A stretch of DNA of 64,000 bases, taken from the NCBI RefSeq assembly GCF_004681185.1, contig NZ_SRIF01000001.1:186001-250000 (forward strand), read 5' to 3'. Under the pieces are notes generated by a model. That model saw only the letters and a program-made list of their open reading frames with translations, was not told the DNA's origin and searched no databases. Position 1 is the first letter of the stretch, and each line of letters begins with the position of its first letter. This document shows positions 27,699 through 36,800 of the stretch, one piece after another. A program made the translations under genes and the position numbers. The stretch comes from Haloarcula amylovorans (GTDB taxonomy: Archaea; Halobacteriota; Halobacteria; Halobacteriales; Haloarculaceae).

Positions 27699-27823
27699 CT
27701 ATTTCGTGGGGTCGCTGGTGCTGAGTCAGTAGCCGGGTCGCCGACGGCGCGACGGAGGCCCTCGCAGGTGGACGGGGAGTTGACGAGGTGGTAAGTGTGA
27801 CACCTAGTCTCGCATTCGTACAT
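27695..27823 (-). CDS. Possible 42-codon leader ORF overlapping the second nasA start
   Basis: ATG 27823 opens a frame of 42 residues with three cysteines (MYECETRCHTY ... STCEG), ending in a TGA that overlaps the nasA ATG. It parallels the leader ORF ahead of copy 1 but has no sequence similarity to it. The nearest TATA-like string on this strand (CTTATT, about 27833-27838) is too close to the ATG to give a leaderless start, so transcription may begin inside or upstream of it. Coding status is uncertain. Confidence 0.3.
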   Translation of the reverse strand: MYECETRCHTYHLVNSPSTCEGLRRAVGDPATDSAPATPRNR

Positions 27824-27882
27824 GATTAGGGGGAATAAGTTAGGCATTGTTTCGAGAGTGGGCGAATAACTCTTTCGTTGCG

Positions 27883-27894
27883 CGAAAATATTCG
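27883..27894. promoter_or_regulatory. Palindrome CGAA-AATA-TTCG, candidate NarO-type operator
   Basis: A perfect 4-bp inverted repeat with a 4-nt AT-rich spacer lies 185 nt upstream of nasA copy 2 and about 380 nt upstream of narK. The half-site pattern CGAA-N4-TTCG is the one I recall for haloarchaeal denitrification and DMSO-respiration promoters under the redox regulator NarO. Attribution here is by pattern only. Confidence 0.45.
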
Positions 27895-28190
27895 TCATAG
27901 TGAAACGAATCATAGGAAATACACCAACCGGATCGGGACGGACACCGCTGCAACCCCTCGATTACGCGGATTTCGTCGCCTCGACGACGGCGTCGTCGCG
28001 GCGCTCCATCGACGATTGCACACTTGCCACGCCGCGTTTCTTGACGTTGCGAAAAAACGCGCTCAGCGCACGGAGGCAGACGGCGGGATTGTTCGAATGT
28101 GCGTCTGCGCTCCGAAAGTTGCGATTTTGTAAACAGCCACTGTTATTGTCTCCTGTTCGTTAGAGTATCTCGTGCTAATGTGCTCGAATG

Positions 28191-28223
28191 TGGCAGAAAA
28201 TGGCAGTAAAGTTCGTGAAATAC
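28191..28223 (+). promoter_or_regulatory. narK promoter with tandem 10-bp repeat
   Basis: TGGCAGAAAA (28191-28200) is followed directly by TGGCAGTAAA (28201-28210), one mismatch in ten. A TATA-like AAATACAAT follows at about 28218-28226, giving a leader of roughly 30 nt before the narK ATG. Two adjacent copies on the same DNA face suggest a cooperative binding site. Confidence 0.4.
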
Positions 28224-28263
28224 AATCAGGATCGGTCGGCACTGGTCGTTCGGTCACGTTCGC

Positions 28264-28273
28264 GGAGGTGATC
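28264..28273 (+). promoter_or_regulatory. Strong Shine-Dalgarno sequence of narK
   Basis: GGAGGTGATC is complementary to the whole 3' end of archaeal 16S rRNA and ends 2 nt before the ATG at 28276. This is unusual in a genome where most starts look leaderless, and it fixes the start codon. Confidence 0.7.
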
Positions 28274-28275
28274 GC

Positions 28276-29595
28276 ATGGGACTGATCAAGATGACGAAGT
28301 ACCGGACGCTGGTGCTCGCCACCATCGGATTCAACTTCTCCTTTCTCATCTGGTTCTCCTTCGCGCCGTTTACGGGACCGATGGCCGAGGAGTTCGGACT
28401 GACGACGGCCGAGATCGGTATCCTCGCCAGCTCGGCCATCTGGATGGCTCCGTTCGGGCGGATGCTCACCGGCTGGCTCTCCGATAAGTTCGGCGCGCCC
28501 GCGATCTTCGCCATCGTGCTGGCGTACGTCGGCGTGTTCTCGATGGCGAGTGCGTTCATCGAGACGTACTCGCTGTTCTTCGTGACGCGCATCATCGTCG
28601 CGACGGCAGGCATCACGTTCGTCATCGGCATCCAGCACGTCGCCGAGTGGTGGGAAGCGGAGAACCTCGGACTCGCCGAGGGCATCTACGCCGGCGTCGG
28701 CAACGCCGGGGCCGCAGCGGGCGCGCTCATTCTCCCGCGGGTGTTCGGCACCGGGTGGAACGGGCCGCTGTTCTCGACGAACTGGCGCGCCGCCTTCTTC
28801 TACACCGGCGTCGTTTCGATCTGCCTCGCCATCGCGTACTACACGCTCGGCGAGGCCGCAAAGAGCGAGGAGAAGCGCCAGGCGACCAAGGACAACGCGA
28901 GCTTCAAGGACTGGATCCACACGGCCACGCGCTACGGGACCGTCGTTCTCGCGCTGGCGTACATCATGTCGTTCGGCCTCGAACTGTCGATGAACGGCTG
29001 GCTCGCCACCTACTACCGCGAGGCGTTCAACCAGGACAACCTCGTCCTCGCGAGCACATTCGCCGCGACGTTCTCCGTCGCTGCCGGCCTGCTCCGTCCC
29101 ATCGGCGGCTACGTCAGTGACGTGCTCGCTCGCAAGGAGATGAACATCCTGCCGTTCTTCCACGGGCACTACCGCGAACAGTGGACGTTCGTCACGCTGT
29201 GTTTCATCGTCGTGACGATGTTCGCGATGACGCTCGCCGGTCTCTCCGGCGTCCTGCTGAACGCCGTCGTCGTCGGCTTCCTCGTCGGCACGGCCTGTGC
29301 CTTCGCCGAGGGTTCCATCTTCGCGATGGTCCCCTCGATGTTCCCCAACAGCTCCGGTGCGGTCGCGGGCGTCGTCGGCGGCGTCGGAACGGTCGGCGGC
29401 ATCCTCTATCCGCTGGTCTACTCCGCCCCGTGGCTGGCGAACCTCCACCTCGGCTACTCCGTCGTCGCAGCGTCGATGATTCCCATCGTGCTGCTGGCGG
29501 CGTGGGTGTTCCGGCCCGAGGTCGCGAAAGTCGCCAACACGGCCGGCTTCGTCGGCAGCAGCGAACCCGAGCAGGTCCCGAGCGGGAGCGACTGA
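28276..29595 (+). CDS. narK: Nitrate/nitrite transporter, NarK/NasB family MFS
   Basis: This 439-residue protein has about twelve membrane segments. Nitrate/nitrite porter features are visible: [13 protein letters not shown] in helix 1, the motif [17 protein letters not shown] between helices 2 and 3, and the nitrate signature [20 protein letters not shown] in helix 5, where glycines line the substrate path. It imports nitrate for the adjacent NasA reductases; a role in respiratory exchange with the nar operon at the left end is also possible. A mobA starts 2 nt after its stop, forming a two-gene operon. Confidence 0.88.
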   Translation: MGLIKMTKYRTLVLATIGFNFSFLIWFSFAPFTGPMAEEFGLTTAEIGILASSAIWMAPFGRMLTGWLSDKFGAPAIFAIVLAYVGVFSMASAFIETYSLFFVTRIIVATAGITFVIGIQHVAEWWEAENLGLAEGIYAGVGNAGAAAGALILPRVFGTGWNGPLFSTNWRAAFFYTGVVSICLAIAYYTLGEAAKSEEKRQATKDNASFKDWIHTATRYGTVVLALAYIMSFGLELSMNGWLATYYREAFNQDNLVLASTFAATFSVAAGLLRPIGGYVSDVLARKEMNILPFFHGHYREQWTFVTLCFIVVTMFAMTLAGLSGVLLNAVVVGFLVGTACAFAEGSIFAMVPSMFPNSSGAVAGVVGGVGTVGGILYPLVYSAPWLANLHLGYSVVAASMIPIVLLAAWVFRPEVAKVANTAGFVGSSEPEQVPSGSD

Positions 29596-29596
29596 G

Positions 29597-30181
29597 ATGC
29601 GCTCGGCAGTCGTCCTCGCCGGTGGCTACTCCACTCGGTTCGGAGAGACCGATACGGCGACCGCCGAACTCGATGGCGACCCGTTGATCCGTCGCGTCGT
29701 CGACCGCGTCGACGGCGCGGTCGACGAGGTGGTCGTCAACTGCCGCGACGAACAGCGCGACTCCATCGCGACGGCGCTCGACGGCGTGGACCACCGCTTC
29801 GCCGTCGATCCGGTACCCGACGGCGGCCCGGTGGCCGGCATCCGAACTGGATGTCGCGTGGCGCGGGGCCGCTTTACGTTCGTCACGGCCTGTGATATGC
29901 CGTTCGTCCGGCCGCAGTTGGTGACACGACTGTTCGAGGCGGCGGCGGACGACGGCGCGGTCCCGGACATCGGCGACCGACTGCGCCCGCTGGCCGGCGT
30001 CTATCGCGCGGACGCCGCCGTCGAAGCGGCCGATACGACCCTCGGACTCGGTTCCCGCGCCCTGACAGACCTGCTGGACCGACTCTCGGTCGTCACCGTC
30101 CCGAGTCCCGCTCCCGTTCGAGCGGTGCGGGACATCGACACGCGCGATGACCTCGCCGCCGCCCAATCGAGCGGGACCTGA
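29597..30181 (+). CDS. mobA: Molybdenum cofactor guanylyltransferase (second MobA paralogue)
   Basis: This 194-residue protein starts with the signature VVLAGGYSTRFGE and has the metal-site FVTACDMPFVRPQ and a C-terminal VRDIDTRDDL. It is shorter and clearly diverged from the MobA at 6647. It lies 2 nt behind narK, matching the MobA-like nasC position in the Haloferax nasABC operon. It probably makes the guanine-dinucleotide cofactor for NasA. The glycine-loop lysine usual in MobA (GxSxRxGxxK) is not obvious here (ETDTATAEL), which may weaken activity. Confidence 0.8.
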   Translation: MRSAVVLAGGYSTRFGETDTATAELDGDPLIRRVVDRVDGAVDEVVVNCRDEQRDSIATALDGVDHRFAVDPVPDGGPVAGIRTGCRVARGRFTFVTACDMPFVRPQLVTRLFEAAADDGAVPDIGDRLRPLAGVYRADAAVEAADTTLGLGSRALTDLLDRLSVVTVPSPAPVRAVRDIDTRDDLAAAQSSGT

Positions 30182-30257
30182 ATCGGTTCTCCGTCTGTCC
30201 GCGTTTTCTCGGCCGGCGAACGCCAGCCATAAGCGGTGAGCCACGAACACCGTAGCA

Positions 30258-31628
30258 ATGCGCGAGGCCCACCCAATCGAGCGGGCAGTCGGTATGGACT
30301 ACTACGTCAGCGACGCCGACGGCGTGGGTGGCCGCCTCCGAGTCGCTCCCGAGGACTTTCGGGTGACGGAACTAGAGGCGTTCGACGTCGCGCCGGTCGA
30401 CGCCGACACGGGCGGCTACCCACATGTCGTCTGCCGCGTCGAGTTGCGAAATTGGGATACCAACGACTTCGCCAGCGCCCTCTCGGACAGACTTGGCATC
30501 TCCCGCGAGCGCGTCTCCTGGGCCGGAACCAAGGACAAGCGCGCGGTCACCCGACAGCTGTTCTCCGTAGATGGTATCGACCCCGAAGACGTGCCCGAAC
30601 TCGACGGGGCCGACGTCGAGGTGGTGGGTCGCGCGGGCCGTCCCATCCTCTTCGGCGACCTCGCTGGCAACGCCTTCGAAATCGTCGTTCGAGACGCCGA
30701 CCGCCCCGAGAACGCCGCGGCGGTCTTCGCCGACCTGCGGGCGTTCGCGGGCGGAGACGACGAGAGTGCGAGCGTCGATGCGGAGTCGCTCTCCGACGAG
30801 GCGACCGTCGGCGTCCCGAACTACTTCGGCCAGCAACGCTTCGGCTCGCGCCGACCAGTCACCCACGAGGTCGGCCTCGAAATCGTCCGCGGCGACTGGG
30901 AGGGCGCTGTCCTCGCCTACGTCGGGAACCCCCACGACCGGGAACCCGAAGCGACCCAAGACGCCCGCGAGTACGCCGAGGAGACGCGCGACTGGGCGGG
31001 GGCGTTGGACCGACTGCCGCGGGCACTCGGCTACGAGCGGTCGATGTGTCACACGCTCGTCGACAACGGCGCAGACGGCCCCGAGGACTTCCGCGAGGCC
31101 GTCGAGACGCTCCCGACGAACCTTCAGACGCTGTTCGTCAACGCGGCTCAGTCCTACGTCTTCAACTGCATACTCTCGGCGCGACTGGAGCGAGGACTGC
31201 CGTTCGACCGACCCGTCGAAGGCGACGTAGTGTGCTTCGGTGATAGCGAGGCTCCCGACGACCTCTCCCTGCCGGACCCCGACCGGACCCAACGCGTGAC
31301 CGAAACGCGCCTGCGAACCGTCGAGCGCCACTGTGAGCGGGGCCGGGCGTTCGTCACCGCGCCGCTCGTGGGGACCGAAACGGAACTCACCGACGGCGAA
31401 CCCGGCGAGATAGAACGCGACGTGCTAGAGGACGTGGAACTCGAACCCGCCGACTTCGACCTGCCCGGGAACTTCCATAGCGAGGGGACCCGGCGGGCGA
31501 TACTGCTCAGAACTGACCTCGGCGTCGACCGCGACGGCGACGACCTGACGTTCTCCTTCGCGCTGCCCAAGGGAAGCTACGCGACGGTGGTGCTTCGGGA
31601 GTTTCGCAAGGGCGACCCTGGCGAGTGA
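30258..31628 (+). CDS. truD: tRNA pseudouridine(13) synthase TruD
   Basis: The 456-residue protein has the TruD catalytic motif [13 protein letters not shown] with nucleophile D93, the following [10 protein letters not shown] segment and the NYFGQQRFG motif. It converts U13 of tRNAs to pseudouridine. Length is normal for archaeal TruD, including the characteristic insertion domain. It is followed after 60 nt by a small conserved gene and then the DUF2103-type gene; common archaeal context suggests a translation-related neighbourhood. Confidence 0.93.
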   Translation: MREAHPIERAVGMDYYVSDADGVGGRLRVAPEDFRVTELEAFDVAPVDADTGGYPHVVCRVELRNWDTNDFASALSDRLGISRERVSWAGTKDKRAVTRQLFSVDGIDPEDVPELDGADVEVVGRAGRPILFGDLAGNAFEIVVRDADRPENAAAVFADLRAFAGGDDESASVDAESLSDEATVGVPNYFGQQRFGSRRPVTHEVGLEIVRGDWEGAVLAYVGNPHDREPEATQDAREYAEETRDWAGALDRLPRALGYERSMCHTLVDNGADGPEDFREAVETLPTNLQTLFVNAAQSYVFNCILSARLERGLPFDRPVEGDVVCFGDSEAPDDLSLPDPDRTQRVTETRLRTVERHCERGRAFVTAPLVGTETELTDGEPGEIERDVLEDVELEPADFDLPGNFHSEGTRRAILLRTDLGVDRDGDDLTFSFALPKGSYATVVLREFRKGDPGE

Positions 31629-31687
31629 CGGGGCCGCCCCTCGTTCTGGGCCCGAACGCCTAACCCGCCGCCGTTCGTCGTCTCGCT

Positions 31688-31957
31688 ATGGCCGATACAG
31701 ACGACGTGCGCGTGTGGCTCGTCGAACGCGGATACAACAACCGCGACCTCATCACGCTCAAGTACGCCACGCCCGAGGGGGACCGGCTGTTCCGAAAGGA
31801 GTTGGCGGCGTCGGCCGTCGACGCGGACACGGCGACCGCTGCGAAGGATGTCTCGCCCGACAACCTCGAATCCGTTGACGACGCGGCGACGCGCGAGCGG
31901 TACGCCGAGGAAGCCGAGCGCGTGGCGGACGACCACGACCCCGGCGACGCGATCTGA
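31688..31957 (+). CDS. Small conserved haloarchaeal protein (89 residues)
   Basis: An acidic 89-residue soluble protein (VWLVERGYNNRDLITLKYATPEGDRLFRKEL, then a charged helical tail). No known domain is recognised. The first 40 residues look like a compact beta-alpha unit and carry the conserved-looking positions; the rest is low-complexity. Codon third positions are strongly GC, and it sits between two conserved genes on the same strand, which supports coding. Confidence 0.6.
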   Translation: MADTDDVRVWLVERGYNNRDLITLKYATPEGDRLFRKELAASAVDADTATAAKDVSPDNLESVDDAATRERYAEEAERVADDHDPGDAI

Positions 31958-32032
31958 CGCCGCTTCGGGACGCCTACCCACACTCCCACCGAACCGTCCC
32001 GCTTATCCCCGACAACCCACCTACTGCCGGGT

Positions 32033-32767
32033 ATGGACTGCCGGCAGTGCGCGACGCCGCTCGACAGACCGGGCGATTACTGCCTGGTGTGTCACACTGC
32101 CAACGCCGACGCCGTCGTCCTCGAACTCGGCGACGAACGGGCGACGGTCACCTGTCTCTCCGACGGCGAGGTGCGCGGTGAGCGGACCGTCACCACCACG
32201 CCGGAAGACGGCGAGAGCGACGAGAAAGCGGTCGTCCAGTTACGCAACTTCGCCGGGCTGATCGCCGACGAAGTGCGGCGCAAGCGCCCGGAGGAGGTGT
32301 ACGTCACCGGCGACCGCGCGGTCATCGGGGCGGTGCGAGAACAGCTCCACCACGAGTTCTTCCGCGTCGAGGGCGAGGACCCGGTCCAGCGCGTCGTCGA
32401 GCGACAGGGCGAACCCGCGCTGGAGGTCGTCGACGCCGCCCCCGCCGAGAAGCTCGGCGGCAGCCACTCGACGCTCATCGGCAACCGCGAGGGCCAGCGA
32501 GTCATCCAGACGGTCGCGGGGCATCCGCACGTCAAGAAAGTGATTCCCGGCCCCATCGACGCCGGCGGATCGAGTTCGCCGACCGGCGTCCGAGCGAAGG
32601 CGACCCGCGCCGACGGCAACGGCAACGTCCGCGTGCTCATCCGGGACGGGTCGAGCGTGCAGGAGAACCGCGTAGTCACGACGGCCGGCGACCGAGAACT
32701 GGGCGAACACGTCCGCGCGGACCTCAACGAGGCGCTACGGGACGCGGGGTTGCAAGACGAGGAGTGA
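32033..32767 (+). CDS. DUF2103-type predicted metal-binding protein
   Basis: The 244-residue protein begins with a zinc-ribbon-like C3-x2-C6 ... C17-x2-C20 (CRQCATPLDRPGDYCLVC). The region KLGGSHSTLIGNREGQRVIQTVAGHPHVKKVIPGPI is the core of the archaeal DUF2103 family (COG4031), as I remember it. The function is unknown; zinc-ribbon plus a basic core suggests nucleic acid binding. Full-length, with no signal peptide. Confidence 0.7.
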   Translation: MDCRQCATPLDRPGDYCLVCHTANADAVVLELGDERATVTCLSDGEVRGERTVTTTPEDGESDEKAVVQLRNFAGLIADEVRRKRPEEVYVTGDRAVIGAVREQLHHEFFRVEGEDPVQRVVERQGEPALEVVDAAPAEKLGGSHSTLIGNREGQRVIQTVAGHPHVKKVIPGPIDAGGSSSPTGVRAKATRADGNGNVRVLIRDGSSVQENRVVTTAGDRELGEHVRADLNEALRDAGLQDEE

Positions 32768-32788
32768 GTCACGGATTCGACAGGCGTC

Positions 32789-32962
32789 TCAGACCGCTCG
32801 CGGCGCGTCGTTCAGCCGCCGGTAGACGAGAACCGCGAAGGCCGCGTTCAACAGCGCGCTGACACCTATCAGTAGCCGCTCGGTGTAGAGCCAGTACCCG
32901 CCCGTGACGACGAAGAACGCGAAGACACCGAGCAACGCGAGCCGGCCGTGTCCCATCTCCAT
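32789..32962 (-). CDS. Small two-helix membrane protein (57 residues)
   Basis: A 57-residue protein with two hydrophobic segments ([19 protein letters not shown] and [18 protein letters not shown]) joined by a short polar turn. The start at 32962 is chosen because a TATA box (32985-32992, CTTATATC on this strand) lies 26 nt ahead of it, which is the leaderless spacing. A longer frame upstream would cross that promoter. No family is assigned. Confidence 0.6.
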   Translation of the reverse strand: MEMGHGRLALLGVFAFFVVTGGYWLYTERLLIGVSALLNAAFAVLVYRRLNDAPRAV

Positions 32963-32984
32963 GTTGCAGCGGAGAATCGATAGC

Positions 32985-32992
32985 GATATAAG
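32985..32992 (-). promoter_or_regulatory. TATA box of the 57-residue membrane protein gene
   Basis: On the minus strand this reads CTTATATC, centred about 26 nt before the ATG at 32962. Confidence 0.55.
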
Positions 32993-33080
32993 CGTATTCG
33001 CCGCGGACCGTGTGTCGTTCTCACATCGCTCGTCCGCCTCGCGGCTCCTCTGTGGGGTCGAGTGCCTTTGTCTCGAAGGG

Positions 33081-33090
33081 CTTATGTGGC
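33081..33090 (+). promoter_or_regulatory. TATA box of the eL43-rpoP-pcc1 operon
   Basis: CTTATGTGGC is centred about 29 nt before the eL43 ATG at 33114, consistent with a leaderless or near-leaderless transcript. Confidence 0.45.
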
Positions 33091-33113
33091 CGCTGGGCCG
33101 ACCAACAGGTACT

Positions 33114-33392
33114 ATGGCCAGCAACAGAGGACGCACCGGGAGCGCCGGTCGATTCGGCGCTCGCTACGGGCGTGTCGCCCGTCGCCGCGTCGCCGAGATC
33201 GAAGACGAGATGAACGACGACCACACCTGCCCGAACTGCGGCGAGGACCGCGTCGACCGGCAGGGAACCGGCATCTGGCAGTGCAGTTACTGCAACTACA
33301 AGTACACCGGCGGGAGCTACCGGCCCGAGACGCCCGGTGGCAAGACGGTCCGCCGCTCGATTCGCGCCGCGCTCGCCGAAGACGAAGAGTAA
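33114..33392 (+). CDS. rpl37ae: Large-subunit ribosomal protein eL43 (L37Ae)
   Basis: A 92-residue zinc-ribbon ribosomal protein: [24 protein letters not shown] followed by C39-P-N-C42 and C57-x2-C60 ([22 protein letters not shown]) and the [21 protein letters not shown] tail. It starts an operon with rpoP and pcc1, an arrangement typical of haloarchaea. Confidence 0.94.
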
Positions 33393-33418
33393 AGGGACTC
33401 TCGTCCCATCTATCAGTT

Positions 33419-33553
33419 ATGAGCTACAAGTGTTCACGCTGTAAGCGCGACGTAACGCTCGACGAGTACGGTGGCGTCCGCTGTCCGTACTGCGGGCACC
33501 GCGTCCTGCTGAAGGAGCGCTCGCCCGACGTCAAAGAAATCAACGTCAATTAG
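33419..33553 (+). CDS. rpoP: DNA-directed RNA polymerase subunit P
   Basis: This 44-residue RNA polymerase subunit (Rpb12 orthologue) has one zinc ribbon, C6-x2-C9 and C23-x2-C26 (KCSRCKRDV ... [17 protein letters not shown]). It is too short for routine gene callers but complete. It lies 26 nt after eL43 and its TAG stop shares a base with the pcc1 GTG. Confidence 0.95.
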
Positions 33554-33795
33554 TGACGCCCCACCGGACTGTTCTCACTTTCGAGTACCCGACCGCGGAG
33601 CAGGCGCGCCGAGTAGCGCGAAGTCTCCGTCCGGAGATCGGTGCCATCGATGGTGACCGGACCACCGCTCGTCTCGCCCGGGACGGTGCGACCCTCGAAT
33701 GTGTCGTCGAGGCGACGGACCTCATCGCGTTACGAGCGGGGTGTAACACGTGGCTGACGCTGACCGATGTCGCCGAGACTGCCGGTGACTGTTAG
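33553..33795 (+). CDS. pcc1: KEOPS complex subunit Pcc1
   Basis: This 80-residue protein (VLTFEYPTAEQARRVARSLRPEIGAID ... LECVVEATDLIALRAGCNTWLTLTDVAE) is the dimerising Pcc1 subunit of KEOPS, which makes the t6A37 modification of ANN-decoding tRNAs. The GTG start overlaps the rpoP stop. The gene order eL43-rpoP-pcc1 supports the call. Confidence 0.88.
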   Translation: MTPHRTVLTFEYPTAEQARRVARSLRPEIGAIDGDRTTARLARDGATLECVVEATDLIALRAGCNTWLTLTDVAETAGDC

Positions 33796-33835
33796 CAATC
33801 GGGAATGATGCCCGCGCTGGGTTCGCCGACCGATA

Positions 33836-33843
33836 GTATATAG
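33836..33843 (+). promoter_or_regulatory. TATA box of the Bat-like regulator gene
   Basis: GTATATAG lies about 54 nt upstream of the ATG at 33893, giving a leader of about 28 nt. A GGAG motif 7 nt before the ATG could serve as ribosome binding site. Confidence 0.55.
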
Positions 33844-33892
33844 GCGACGGCGCTACTCTGTACCGACGACATCGAATGGTTGGAGTCAGAAC

Positions 33893-36800
33893 ATGACCGA
33901 GGGCTCCGACTCCACGTCGAGAATGGAGCACGCCGAGACCGCGTCTGCTCGCCAGTCGGCCGAGATACTGTACGTCGACGACGACGCAGCGACGCGAGAG
34001 CGGATACGGCGTGCGTTGACCGAGCACGCCACCGATATCTCCGTCTCGGGCGTCGGTAGCGTCGATTCCGCGGTCGACGTCGCGTCGGCAACGCCGCCCT
34101 CCTGTCTCGTAGTCGACCCCTGCAGCCTCGACGACGCCGACCGACTCGTGACGGCGGTTGACTGTCCGCTCGTTCTCTACACCGACCGAGACCCGTCGGC
34201 GGTCGACGATTCGCTGCTCGACGCCGCGGCGACGGTGGTCGAGAAGGGAGACGACGACCGCGGCGCGTTCCTCACCGAGAAGGTGATCGGGGTCACAGCA
34301 GAGACGACCGAACGAACCGAGTCCGCGCTAAATCAGGCGCTCGACGACATCGAATCGTGGGCGACCGATAGCGAGACGACGGTACTCGTCGCGACGGACG
34401 GCGCTGTCGTCTGGGCGAGCGACTCGATCGACAGCGTCCTCGGCGAAGCCGACGCATCGTCGATCTACGACCGATTGGCGGCCCAGTGTGTGGAGGCCGT
34501 CGACCGTTCGAGAGTCGACCGACTTCGGGAGGACCCGAACGAGACGACGACGCTCCGTCTCGATGGCGACGACGGGGAGCGATACGTGCTCTGTCACGGT
34601 CACAGCCTCCCCGAGCGTGCGGGCTCGCTTCGCCTGCTTCGACTCGCGGACGTGACCGATCGCGCACGACGAGGCGCCCGCCAGTCGCTCCTCGAACTGC
34701 TTACCGACCACGCACAGGACGGACTGTACACGCTGGACGAACGCGGCGTCGTCGATTTCTGTAACGAATCGTTCGCCGAGATGCTCGGATACGAACCCGA
34801 GGAGCTGTGCGGCGAGCACGCGTCCCTGACGCTTGCGCCGGGGGAACTGGAGAAGGGACAGCGTACCATCGAGCAGTTACTGGAGTCCGACGACGACGAC
34901 GCGACGGTCGAACTCACGCTCCGCCGGAAGGACGGGACGGAACTGCAGGCGTCGGTTCACTACACGCTACTCCGTGACGACGTTCGGAAGGCGACAGAGT
35001 CGTCTTCCACAGCCCATCAGAACGCTCTGCGTTCTGCGGGCGACGGGGCCTATCGCGGGCTGATGGGCGTCGTCCGCGACGTGACGGAGCGTCGGGAGCG
35101 CGAACGTGAACTCCAGCGCCGCCGCGAACTGTTCGACAGCCTCGTCTCTCACTTCCCGAATGGTGGCGTATTCCTCTTCGACGAGGACTTCGAGTACCAG
35201 ATGGTGGGCGGAATGGAACTGGACCGTCTCGGACTCGAACCGGAACATTTCCTGGGGAAGACCCCGCGGGATTTCTTCCCGCCGCATAACGCGGAACTGC
35301 TCGAAGACGCCTACGAGGCGGCGCTCGACGGCGAGGTTACCGACTTCGAAGACGAGTTCAGGGATACCCACTACCAGGTACAAGTGCTTCCAGTCCGGAA
35401 CGATGACGGCACCGTCACCTCGGGGATGTCCATCGCGCAGAACGTCACCGAGCGTGTCGAGCGCGAACGCGAACTCGAACAGTCCAATACGCTTCTCTCG
35501 ACGCTACTCGACGCGCTCCCCGTTGGCATCCTCGTCGGCGACTCGAACCGTGAGATACTGACCGCCAACGAGCACTTCGTCGATCTCTTCGAAATCTCGA
35601 ACACGCCTGACGAACTCGTCGGGACGGAATGTGAGACCGTCGCCGAGCGAGTGCGCGAGCAGTATGTCGACTCCGAAGCGGCCACCGACGATTCAGAGTC
35701 GCTCATCTCGGCCCGTGAGCCCCACCTCCGAGAAGAACTCGAACTGGCGGACGGGCGGACGTTCCAGCGAAGTTACCTCCCCCTCGAACTGCCGAACGGC
35801 CCGGCGAACCTCTGGCTCTACCGAGACGTCACCGAACGGACGAACCGAGAGCGGGAACTGAGAGAGACGAGCGAGCGACTCGAACTCGCCATCGACGGGG
35901 CGGACCTCGGTGTCTGGGACTGGAACGTCAAGACGGGCGACCTCACGTTCGACGAACGCTGGGCGGGGATGCTCGGCTACTCGCGCGACGAACTCGACCC
36001 GCACGTGGATACGTGGGAGGAACTGGTCCATCCCGACGATCACGACAGGGCGTGGGACGCTATCCACACCCATCTCGACGGCGAGACGGATATCTATCAG
36101 TGTGATCACCGCTTGCGCACCAAGTCGGGTGACTACAGGTGGATACGCGACATCGGTCGGGTATTCGAACGTGACGACGACGGCGAGGCGGTCCGTTTCG
36201 TCGGCATTCATCAGGATATCACCGAGCGAAAGGAGCGCCAACGGAAACTCGAAGCCCACCGCGACGAACTCGCGACGCTCACGCAGGTCCACATCCTCAT
36301 CCAGGACGTCCTCCACGCGTTGGGGTCCGCTGCCACCCGAGAAGAGATCGAGCGAACCGTCTGCGAGCGCCTCGTCGAATCAGATCTCTTCGAACTCGCG
36401 TGGATCGGCGACCGCGAGGGCAGGAGTACGCACCTCTCTCAGAGTACGACGGCCGGCGACGACGAAGGCTATCTCGACCGCATCCGTGAGTTGGCGAGAA
36501 CGGTCGACCGGGACAACGACCCGGGGACCGTCGCGATCCAGACCGGAGAGACGCAGATCATCCACGACGTGGCGACGGACGACCGGATGGAGACGTGGCG
36601 AGACGAGGCGCTCGACAGGGACTTGCGGTCGGCTGTGGTCATCCCGCTTCGACACGACGAGGTCGTCCACGCCGCGCTCGTCGTCTACGCGAACCGGGCC
36701 GAGGCGTTCAGTCGTCGGGCCATCGACGCGCTGACCGTCCTGGGTGAGATGATCGGATTCGCGCTGACAGCCGTCCAGAACCGACAACTCCTGGCGCACG

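Larger units (their letters stand above)
27699..28275. other. 577-nt divergent intergenic region between nasA copy 2 and narK
   Basis: This is the longest gap in the window and is clearly less GC-rich than the genes. It holds the 42-codon ORF of the nasA strand, a CGAA-N4-TTCG palindrome (27883-27894), a near-tandem TGGCAGAAAA/TGGCAGTAAA repeat (28191-28210) and the narK Shine-Dalgarno sequence. Open frames of 84-87 codons around 27878-28163 have no recognisable product and unsuitable composition, so I leave them unannotated. Confidence 0.7.

Noticed and set aside
27878..28163. Open frames of 84-87 codons between nasA and narK
   Set aside because: They have no acidic composition, no recognisable domain and no consistent promoter; the stretch is better explained as regulatory DNA.
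28063..29448. A 461-codon minus-strand frame over narK
   Set aside because: Its hydrophilic, repetitive composition is the complement of the NarK membrane helices; it does not look like a protein.
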